Below, piece by piece: positions 13,287 to 18,418 of a stretch of 23,237 bases of DNA. Position 1 is the stretch's first letter, and each line of letters starts with the position of its first letter. A model generated the notes under the pieces. The model had not been told where the DNA came from. It did not search any database and was given only the letters and a program-made list of their open reading frames with translations. The position numbers were made by a program, and so were the translations under genes. The stretch covers positions 1 through 23,237 of IMG/VR virus record IMGVR_UViG_3300022934_000191; one strand, given 5' to 3'. Origin of the DNA: a virus.

Positions 13287-13289
13287 TTT

Positions 13290-13613
13290 TTAAACCTTAA
13301 AATTTACTGAAACTCCACAACCACAGCTTGATACTTCTTTAGGATTTACAATTTTAAAATATTCGTTGAGTCCTTCCTGTATCCAATCTAACGTTGAACC
13401 TTCTAAATAAGGAATGGATAACTCATCAATTGCTATTTTAAATTTACCAAAATCTAAGAGAACATCATCTTTGTGAGTCGTATCAGCGTAAGTAATAATA
13501 TACTCCCAGCCAGCACAACCACCACCAGTGACACCAAGTCGGATAGTATCTCTGCCACCTTCCTTCGTTCTCTCAATCGCCTTAAGTATTGCTGCATCTG
13601 TTAATTCAATCAC
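13290..13613 (-). CDS. A-type Fe-S cluster carrier (IscA/HesB-like)
   Basis: A 107-residue protein with the three conserved cysteines of A-type carriers: C33 in GGGCAGWEY and C97/C99 in the CGCG end (SSCGCGVSVNFKV). The length is the family's usual one. These proteins bind and hand on Fe-S clusters or iron to apo-proteins. Versions are known in marine T4-like phages. The start is GTG, overlapping the upstream stop by 4 bases (GTGA). It lies in a late operon sharing a palindromic promoter with heme oxygenase and bilin reductase, both of which depend on a [2Fe-2S] ferredoxin. A role in supporting that ferredoxin is plausible but inferred. Confidence 0.9.
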   Translation of the reverse strand: MIELTDAAILKAIERTKEGGRDTIRLGVTGGGCAGWEYIITYADTTHKDDVLLDFGKFKIAIDELSIPYLEGSTLDWIQEGLNEYFKIVNPKEVSSCGCGVSVNFKV

Positions 13614-13909
13614 TTTTTCTTTTCTAATTTCTCTATTCGTTTTAGTAATGCTGCGATTTCATCTTTTAATTCTGTAGCACCACCAGGAGCAACAGGAGGA
13701 TGTGAGTCTCTCTCTAATGTTGCAATCCTTTCAGAAACTAGTGGATATTTTTCATGGAACTTTTTATCTTGTTTAATTAAATCTATGCCAAGTCTATCCT
13801 CAGCCCATTTATCAATCTTTAATAACCAAGGTTGCATAAAACTGAACGCGCCTGTAGTAGCCAACTTTAATATAATATTCTTAAAGATTGTAAGTATAAA
13901 AGAAATCAC
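13610..13909 (-). CDS. Membrane-anchored coiled-coil protein, first gene of a late operon
   Basis: I place the start at a GTG (13907-13909) with AAGGA 8 bases ahead, giving 99 residues. The frame is open to a TTG at 13969, but that lies upstream of the late promoter and has no ribosome binding site. The N-terminus is a membrane span (ISFILTIFKNIILKLATTGA). A middle region, WLLKIDKWAEDRLGIDLIKQ, is followed by a Pro/Gly-rich link (HPPVAPGGATE) and a lysine-rich coiled coil at the end (ELKDEIAALLKRIEKLEKKK). No family recognised. Coupled to the IscA-like gene. Confidence 0.6.
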   Translation of the reverse strand: MISFILTIFKNIILKLATTGAFSFMQPWLLKIDKWAEDRLGIDLIKQDKKFHEKYPLVSERIATLERDSHPPVAPGGATELKDEIAALLKRIEKLEKKK

Positions 13910-13941
13910 AATTATATCCTTTATTTTTGTTATTGTGCTAT

Positions 13942-13953
13942 TATTTATAAATA
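13942..13953. promoter_or_regulatory. Palindromic bidirectional late promoter TATTTATAAATA
   Basis: The 12-base sequence TATTTATAAATA is its own reverse complement. It contains an exact TATAAATA on the + strand (13946-13953) and another on the - strand (13942-13949). The + start is 46 bases upstream of the heme oxygenase ATG; the - one lies 33 bases upstream of the GTG of the membrane/IscA operon. Both distances suit T4-type late promoters. Confidence 0.75.
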
Positions 13954-13998
13954 CTTTCAGTATATCCAATGATTTAACAACTCAACAGAGGTGAATTG

Positions 13999-14619
13999 AT
14001 GTCAAATAACTTAAAAGAATTAACAAGAGCACACCACGATAGTGCAGAAAGAACAGAATTTGCAGACATGCTTATGTCTGGCCAAATTAGTCCAAAATTA
14101 TACCAAGAATATCTACACGCACAACTTCAAAACTATATGGTATTGGAATCAGCTGTAAGTGTCCCAATGGAGCTAGAACCAATTTTTCGCTCTACATTAA
14201 TTGAAGATGATTTACAAGAATTAGAGAATCTTTTCAATTTAGACGAAATCGAAGATAATCTACAATCAACAATAGAATATAACCATCATATCCAAACACT
14301 TATGGAAGATGGAAATAATGATGCTTTAATAGCACATCTATATGTAAGACATTTTGGTGACGCCCACGGTGGCCAAATAATCAAAAAGAATGTTCCCGGC
14401 AGTGGTAGAATGTATGAATTTGATGATAGACCAGGCTTAATTAAGGGTGTAAGAGAACTATTACATGATGGAATGGCTGATGAAGCAAAAAATTGTTTTG
14501 AATATGCTGAAAGACTTTTCCATGAATTAATGGAACGATACCAAGAAAATCCAGAAGAATATTTACCGGAAGCTGCATTGCTTGCTCAAGCAAATGGATA
14601 TCTAGAAGACTACGAATAA
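13999..14619 (+). CDS. ho1: Heme oxygenase
   Basis: A 206-residue protein of the biliverdin-forming heme oxygenase family. The N-terminus LKELTRAHHDSAER carries the proximal heme ligand, His13 by alignment of HDSAE with the HxxAE of known enzymes. The distal helix signature is HLYVRHFGDAHGGQI with G120, D121 and G124-G125. Length fits the cyanobacterial and phage forms. The reaction opens heme to biliverdin, CO and Fe2+, using O2 and electrons from ferredoxin. The start is ATG 13999 with GAGGTG ahead (a TTG at 13996 is discounted). The stop overlaps the bilin reductase start, so the two are co-translated. Expected late expression from the palindromic promoter. Confidence 0.9.
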   Translation: MSNNLKELTRAHHDSAERTEFADMLMSGQISPKLYQEYLHAQLQNYMVLESAVSVPMELEPIFRSTLIEDDLQELENLFNLDEIEDNLQSTIEYNHHIQTLMEDGNNDALIAHLYVRHFGDAHGGQIIKKNVPGSGRMYEFDDRPGLIKGVRELLHDGMADEAKNCFEYAERLFHELMERYQENPEEYLPEAALLAQANGYLEDYE

Positions 14620-15305
14620 TGGAAAGTGAATTATTTGATAGGCTGAGGGTATTGTCAGGCGAACTTGTTTCGCTGTTTGATAAAAGTATGACACGGTATG
14701 ACAATCCTAAACATACAGCAGATTTAGATGGTTGGAAAGATGCATTTTGGAAAAGCGATACAATTCGAAAAGCTCACCTCAAAACAATAGAGCCAGTTGG
14801 AAAGAATAAACTCTGGCTCATGCACATTAATATTTTCCCACAATTTGATGTTGACCTTCCTATCTTTGGTTTGGATATAGTAGCGAATCCTAAAAAGATC
14901 TCAGGTTGCTTTTGTGATTATTCACCTACATCTGAAAGATACCATCCTTTCTTAGATAAGTTTAAATTAGAAACATCTGGTTTGACTTGGACAAGAGCAA
15001 GAGAAATGCCAGATTGGGCTCAAGAAATTTTCAGTCCTAATATTGTAGGTGCTGGTTCAATACGAGAAGGAGAGGAGACAGACCAACTCTGTCAGATGGC
15101 CTTTAATCTTGCTTCCTTTTATTGTATGGAAATGGATAACCCAGTTCATCAAAAGGTAGATGGGCTGAATACAAGAGATGCTCAAAACAAATATTGTCGT
15201 AATCAGAAAATGAATAGAATGCTTCATTCATCAATCCTTGCAATGGGGATATCTGAAGAGCGCAAGAACCAATATGTTGAAGATGTACTCTTTGAAGAAG
15301 TATAA
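14619..15305 (+). CDS. pcyX: Ferredoxin-dependent bilin reductase (PcyX/PebS/PcyA family)
   Basis: A 228-residue protein with the bilin reductase signatures in order: RKAHLKTIEP (50-59), KLWLMHINIFPQFDVDLPIF (64-83), GLDIVA, KISGCFCDYSPT (93-103), WTRAREMPDWAQEIFS and near the end AQNKYCRNQKMN. The family reduces biliverdin with electrons from ferredoxin; PcyA makes phycocyanobilin, while phage PebS and PcyX make phycoerythrobilin. Asp100 in CDYSP is a candidate catalytic aspartate. I name it PcyX because the setting is a T4-like phage without visible cyanophage pigment genes; sequence alone does not prove this over PebS. One-base overlap with the heme oxygenase stop. Family sure, subclass moderate. 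Confidence 0.85.
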   Translation: MESELFDRLRVLSGELVSLFDKSMTRYDNPKHTADLDGWKDAFWKSDTIRKAHLKTIEPVGKNKLWLMHINIFPQFDVDLPIFGLDIVANPKKISGCFCDYSPTSERYHPFLDKFKLETSGLTWTRAREMPDWAQEIFSPNIVGAGSIREGEETDQLCQMAFNLASFYCMEMDNPVHQKVDGLNTRDAQNKYCRNQKMNRMLHSSILAMGISEERKNQYVEDVLFEEV

Positions 15306-15410
15306 TTCACCTGTATAGGTTTTGTAATAATTATTCCGAACGGGAATATAATGTATTACGCAATATTAACAAAAAATTAACACAAAATTGAGGTCCTCCG
15401 GTATATATAA

Positions 15411-15470
15411 TTGCGTTAGGGAATGATACTTTCCGAAACACAATGTTTCTTTTGGTATCACCTAACACAA
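15411..15470 (+). ncRNA. Structured RNA: long interrupted hairpin upstream of a secreted-protein gene
   Basis: Nested pairs are TTG/CAA, GTTAGG/CCTAAC (15415-15420 with 15461-15466), GATAC/GTATC and GAAAC/GTTTC around an ACAAT loop. Small internal loops separate the helices. A TATAAT (15406-15411) lies just before it, without a clear -35. No T run follows, so it is not a simple terminator. It ends 34 bases before the ATG at 15504 and could be a 5' leader element. Confidence 0.5.
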
Positions 15471-15503
15471 AATTTATCCCCAAATCTTACAGGAGAAAAA
15501 GCT

Positions 15504-15767
15504 ATGAATAAGCTTGTGGCCGCGCTGTGCGTGCTTTTAGGTATTGGAACCATGTCGGTTCAGGCAGATGAGTTATACTCTTACACTGCAAAATTAAATG
15601 AAGAAGGCGAATATTGTGCTCGGATTGAGTACTTGGGTGTCAATAATCTTCCCGTGAAAAGAACTAAGTGTCGTACATTGGAAGAGTGGTATGCGCGTGG
15701 ATACCTGATTACAGAAGTTGGTCAGCCAACACCTACTCTACAAAACTTTGAAAATGGTGGCTGGTAG
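15504..15767 (+). CDS. Small exported protein with signal peptide
   Basis: An 87-residue product. The start is ATG 15504 with AGGAG upstream; the longer frame back to 15423 runs through the hairpin and is rejected. The N-terminus is a textbook signal peptide, MNKLVAALCVLLGIGTMSVQ followed by ADE, with predicted cleavage after residue 22 (VQA). The mature part has two cysteines (EYCARIEYLG and RTKCRTLEEW) that could form a disulfide in the periplasm. No family recognised. It comes after the bilin reductase gene, but behind a separate leader. Confidence 0.65.
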   Translation: MNKLVAALCVLLGIGTMSVQADELYSYTAKLNEEGEYCARIEYLGVNNLPVKRTKCRTLEEWYARGYLITEVGQPTPTLQNFENGGW

Positions 15768-15777
15768 GTCCAGAACA

Positions 15778-16002
15778 ATGATTAAAACAATTCGCAATAT
15801 TTTTGTTGTTGGTTTCTTTGCTGTAGTTTCAATTGCAGGACTACTCTATCCCATTTTAAACCCCACCCAATATGCTGAATTAATGCGTCATCAGTTCTAT
15901 ATCCCAATGGTACAACACAATGTCCCTATGTGTCTCGTAGCAGAAATGGAACACCCAGCTGAATTTCCAACTCTTACTTGCGACAAACCCCTACTCGCAT
16001 AA
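15778..16002 (+). CDS. Small membrane-anchored or exported protein
   Basis: A 74-residue product from ATG 15778. The N-terminus has a basic start and one hydrophobic span (IRNIFVVGFFAVVSIAGLLY), acting as an anchor or uncleaved signal. The outside part has two cysteines (VPMCLVAEMEHP and PTLTCDKPLLA), which could form a disulfide. It follows the previous exported protein by 10 bases and probably shares its message. Unrecognised family. Confidence 0.55.
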   Translation: MIKTIRNIFVVGFFAVVSIAGLLYPILNPTQYAELMRHQFYIPMVQHNVPMCLVAEMEHPAEFPTLTCDKPLLA

Positions 16003-16007
16003 ATAGG

Positions 16008-16036
16008 TTGACAATTCAGACATAATGTAGTATAAT
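16008..16036 (+). promoter_or_regulatory. Strong early promoter P1 of a tandem set
   Basis: TTGACA (16008-16013), 17 bases, TATAAT (16031-16036): both hexamers perfect. The start would be near 16042, exactly at the base of a long hairpin. Confidence 0.85.
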
Positions 16037-16092
16037 GGTCGGACCAATGAGGAAACTTGTTGGTTCGGCTTCTTATCAGCTGAAAAAAGGTG

Positions 16093-16121
16093 TTGACTTT
16101 TTCTTTTAATCGTGTTATAAT
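16093..16121 (+). promoter_or_regulatory. Strong early promoter P2
   Basis: TTGACT (16093-16098), 17 bases, TATAAT (16116-16121). It carries the shared GGTGTTGACTTTTT upstream context seen in other early promoters here. Confidence 0.8.
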
Positions 16122-16138
16122 AACAAACATTATACACG

Positions 16139-16161
16139 GCCAATATATTGGCAACTTTTTT
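16139..16161 (+). terminator. Possible intrinsic terminator between P2 and P3
   Basis: GCCAATATATTGGC is a perfect 14-base palindrome (5-pair stem with TATA loop), followed after AAC by six Ts. The stem is short and the T run is offset by three bases, so it may be leaky. Confidence 0.4.
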
Positions 16162-16171
16162 AAGAAAACGG

Positions 16172-16200
16172 TTGACAAAAGTGGCAAAGTAGGATATAAT
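16172..16200 (+). promoter_or_regulatory. Strong early promoter P3 for genes 33 and 59
   Basis: TTGACA (16172-16177), 17 bases, TATAAT (16195-16200). The start would be near 16207, leaving GGGGAAG before the ATG at 16244 in the leader. Confidence 0.85.
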
Positions 16201-16243
16201 AGAACCAAATACAATGCAAAAACAAAAAGGGGAAGAATCCGAA

Positions 16244-16486
16244 ATGTCTGTAGTAGCATTAACACCAGATAAAATACATCATGAGATAAGCAAACATATA
16301 TCCAAGGGAGTTCCCTATATTGATGCTTTAGTTCACTTTGCTGAACAGAACGAAATTGAAATTGAAACCATTGCACAGATTGTAAAGAAATCTTCTATAC
16401 TAAAAGAGAAGATTAAAACTGAAGCAGTAGGTTTACGAATGGTAGAAAAAGACAATGAGCCAGATATCACAGACCATTGCAAGTGA
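16244..16486 (+). CDS. 33: Late transcription co-activator (T4 gp33-like)
   Basis: An 80-residue protein. The core KGVPYIDALVHFAEQNEIEI, then ETIAQIVKK and LKEKIKTEAVGLRMVEK follow the helical pattern of T4-type gp33 (YxDAxxxxxExxxIExE, then LKEKIxxEAxxL). gp33 bridges RNA polymerase and the sliding clamp so that gp55-bearing polymerase reads TATAAATA promoters; such promoters are found in this window. Gene order with 59 and 32 is as in T4. GGGGAAG precedes the ATG; an upstream in-frame TTG (16214) is not needed. It overlaps gene 59 by 32 bases. The assignment rests on motif and order. Confidence 0.75.
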   Translation: MSVVALTPDKIHHEISKHISKGVPYIDALVHFAEQNEIEIETIAQIVKKSSILKEKIKTEAVGLRMVEKDNEPDITDHCK

Positions 16487-17057
16487 TAAATCATTCGAAG
16501 CGTATATTAAATTTAACGCAATAAAAAGACATTTTACTACAGATAACTACGATTATTTCAAGTATAACGGAAAAGTAAGAGCAAATTTTGATACTTTTAT
16601 CAGCAGAAATGACGCTTACAGTTTCGCTAAACTTGCAAAAAGAGAAGATTATGAGAACTTAATTCTTGCTAATATACTCAGGAAGCCTGACATCTGGGTC
16701 CGAGAAATTTTGGACGAGGAGTCGGAAGAAAGATATATATTATGGAAGAAGAAAATTGAAGCCTTAGGCTACAATTTCAAAAGTGAGTTGGGAAAACTCA
16801 ATGAGGATTACCAACAAAATTTTATATCACGGGATGGCCAACACCCTTATATAATGTCACTGTATTTGCAAAAGCAAATCAGTCTTGAAACATTGACCAT
16901 CTTGGCACATTCTGCAAATATTTTTTCGTATTGGAACGAAAAAGTGGTTGACAAAATTGTAGCTTGTGATATAATAAGACTTGTTAGAAAATATAAACCT
17001 TTTCTAGCATATGATGAAAAGAGGTTCAAGAACATTGTTCGCGAATACTTCTTCTAA
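16455..17057 (+). CDS. 59: Replicative helicase loader (T4 gp59-like)
   Basis: A 200-residue, all-helical basic protein. Segments FNAIKRHFTTDNYDYFKYNG, RNDAYSFAKLAKR and NLILANILRKPDIWVREI parallel the start of T4 gp59 (about 217 residues). HPYIMSLYLQKQISLETLTI matches its second domain. gp59 binds fork DNA and gp32 and loads the gp41 helicase, both encoded downstream. The ATG at 16455 lies within gene 33 with a weak ribosome binding site, so translation is probably coupled. An early promoter lies inside its 3' part. Confidence 0.85.
   Translation: MSQISQTIASDKSFEAYIKFNAIKRHFTTDNYDYFKYNGKVRANFDTFISRNDAYSFAKLAKREDYENLILANILRKPDIWVREILDEESEERYILWKKKIEALGYNFKSELGKLNEDYQQNFISRDGQHPYIMSLYLQKQISLETLTILAHSANIFSYWNEKVVDKIVACDIIRLVRKYKPFLAYDEKRFKNIVREYFF
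16948..16975 (+). promoter_or_regulatory. Early promoter inside gene 59, for gene 32
   Basis: TTGACA (16948-16953), 16 bases, TATAAT (16970-16975), both perfect, within gene 59. It would start a message near 16982, about 120 bases before the gene 32 ATG, giving gene 32 its own strong transcript. Confidence 0.75.
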
Positions 17058-17058
17058 T

Positions 17059-17096
17059 CGCAATATAACGCAATATAACGCTATACACAAGGAGAC
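17059..17096 (+). promoter_or_regulatory. Candidate gp32 autoregulatory operator in the gene 32 leader
   Basis: Two direct copies of CGCAATATAA (17059-17068, 17069-17078) and a partial third CGCTATAC lead into AAGGAG. The leader is AU-rich with no evident stable stem. T4 gp32 represses its own mRNA by binding cooperatively to an unstructured, repetitive leader over the ribosome binding site; this tract has that shape. No upstream pseudoknot was identified. Confidence 0.45.
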
Positions 17097-17101
17097 TAAA
17101 T

Positions 17102-18043
17102 ATGGCACTTACAGACTTTTCTTCGCTCAAGAAGAACAGAAAAAATACTCTCGATAAGTTGAATTCTCAACTCGAGAAAATCGCAAAACCATCTTACCAA
17201 GACCCTAACGAAGGTAAATTTTGGAAACCTACTAGAGATAAAGCTGGTAATGGATTCGCAGTAATCCGTTTCTTACCTGCACCTCAAGGTGAAGAAATGC
17301 CTTTCGTAAGGATTTGGGACCATGGATTCCAAGGACCTACAGGTCAGTGGTATATCGAAAACTCATTAACCACTTTGGGACAGGACGACCCTGTTTCTGA
17401 GTACAATTCCAAACTCTGGAATTCAGGTATTGAGGCTGATAAGGAACAAGCAAGAAAACAGAAGCGTAGGCTGAAGTACATTGCTAATATCTATGTTGTG
17501 AAAGACTCAGCAAATCCAGAAAACGAAGGCAAAGTATTCATGTACCAATTCGGTAAGAAAATCTTTGACAAGTTAAATGATTTAATGAATCCTTCATTCG
17601 AAGATGAAACTCCTGTCAATCCATTTGATTTATGGGAAGGTGCAAACTTTAGACTGAAAATTCGTCAGTTCGAAGGTTATCCTAACTATGACAAATCTGA
17701 ATTTGACCCTGCGACACCTTTATTCGAAGATGATGCAGAGTTGGAGAGAGTATGGAATGAAGAACATTCCCTCCAGGAACTACTTGAACCTAAAAACTTC
17801 AAGTCTTATGCTGATTTAAAAACCAAACTCTACAGAGTTCTGGATTTATCGTCAGACACAACCGAACAGGTTGCAACATCAAGCTTTGATAATGACACAG
17901 GAGACTCTTCTGATGACCTTGACTTGAGTAATCTATCTCAATCTGCACCAGAACCTTCTGCACCAGTTGCTGAAACCCCTGCGGCCAGCACTGATGACGA
18001 TGATGACGATCTATCAATCTTCAAAGAGCTTGCTAGAGGCTAA
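17102..18043 (+). CDS. 32: Single-stranded DNA-binding protein (T4 gp32)
   Basis: A 313-residue protein with the T4 gp32 layout. The basic N-terminal cooperativity region includes SLKKNRKNTLDKL. The core has FWKPTRDKAGNGFAVIRFLP, GQWYIENSLTTLGQDDPVSE, IANIYVVKDSANPENEGKVF and FGKKIFDKLND. A Ser/Asp/Glu-rich acidic tail follows from about 255 (DDDDDDLSIF near the end). It coats ssDNA and recruits gp59, UvsX and polymerase. The T4 core binds zinc through three cysteines and a histidine; this protein has no cysteine at all, so the zinc site is lost, as I recall for marine relatives. AAGGAG precedes the ATG. Confidence 0.95.
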   Translation: MALTDFSSLKKNRKNTLDKLNSQLEKIAKPSYQDPNEGKFWKPTRDKAGNGFAVIRFLPAPQGEEMPFVRIWDHGFQGPTGQWYIENSLTTLGQDDPVSEYNSKLWNSGIEADKEQARKQKRRLKYIANIYVVKDSANPENEGKVFMYQFGKKIFDKLNDLMNPSFEDETPVNPFDLWEGANFRLKIRQFEGYPNYDKSEFDPATPLFEDDAELERVWNEEHSLQELLEPKNFKSYADLKTKLYRVLDLSSDTTEQVATSSFDNDTGDSSDDLDLSNLSQSAPEPSAPVAETPAASTDDDDDDLSIFKELARG

Positions 18044-18055
18044 TTTGGTATATAA

Positions 18056-18116
18056 GGCAAGTGGGCTTCAAAAGCGCTCGCGATTAAGTTCGTGTACAGC
18101 GCGGCCCACCTCTGCC
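18056..18116 (+). ncRNA. GC-rich structured RNA element between gene 32 and the next gene
   Basis: Nested helices: GGCA/TGCC (18056-18059 with 18113-18116), GTGGGC/GCCCAC (18061-18066 with 18104-18109), GCGCT/AGCGC (18074-18078 with 18098-18102) and CGCGA/TCGTG around a TTAAGT loop. It is much richer in GC than its surroundings, and no T run follows. It may be a 3' stabiliser for gene 32 mRNA, a processing site or a cis-regulator of the next gene. I cannot match it to a known class. Confidence 0.55.
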
Positions 18117-18133
18117 GCCTTTAAGGAGAAACT

Positions 18134-18418
18134 ATGTCAATAAAACCAGAAACCGTACTTGACTTCGATTTCGGCTTTACAGCTATGACCGAAGATGAGT
18201 TAACCGTGGTGCAAGAAACTAGAGAGGCTGCAGAAACTGCATCTTCCTCAGCTGAAATCGCATCACAAAAAGCACAACTTTTATATGACGCAATCACGCC
18301 ACTGTTAAATAACCTTAAGGCGAATCCTGAAAAAGATTATATCTATTGGCCGGACCGTTATGCAAAACTTGATGCGTTTGCAGATAAATTACATCAAATA
18401 TTAACTGGAGAATTATAA
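18134..18418 (+). CDS. Conserved T4-like phage protein between 32 and uvsX
   Basis: A 94-residue protein starting MSIKPETVLDFDFGFTAMTE, with a coiled-coil middle (LTVVQETREAAETASSSAEI, ASQKAQLLYDAIT) and a conserved-looking end LLNNLKANPEKDYIYWPDRY. I recognise the DFDFGFTA opening and the NLKxNPEKxYIxWPxR ending from small ORFs at the same place in marine T4-like genomes. The function is unknown; location suggests a role in recombination or replication. AAGGAG precedes the ATG. The stop overlaps the uvsX start by one base. Confidence 0.75.
   Translation: MSIKPETVLDFDFGFTAMTEDELTVVQETREAAETASSSAEIASQKAQLLYDAITPLLNNLKANPEKDYIYWPDRYAKLDAFADKLHQILTGEL

Larger units (their letters stand above)
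16042..16161 (+). ncRNA. Candidate small RNA of about 120 bases
   Basis: It is bounded by the consensus promoter at 16008 and a terminator-like hairpin at 16139-16161, with no gene between. The 5' end (16039-16068) folds into a continuous 13-pair stem, including four G-U pairs, capped by a GAAA tetraloop at 16052-16055. Nothing codes here with a ribosome binding site. It could also be simply the leader of gene 33. Confidence 0.45.

Noticed and set aside
13910-13969. Upstream TTG start (13969) for the coiled-coil membrane protein
   Set aside because: It lies upstream of the exact late promoter on the same strand and lacks a ribosome binding site.
15423-15503. N-terminal extension of the exported protein through the hairpin region
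   Set aside because: The signal peptide begins exactly at ATG 15504 behind AGGAG; the extension would hide it.
15999-16006. TAAATAGG next to the early promoter at 16008 as a late promoter
   Set aside because: It contains the stop codon of the previous gene, does not match the octamer well and points into an early region.
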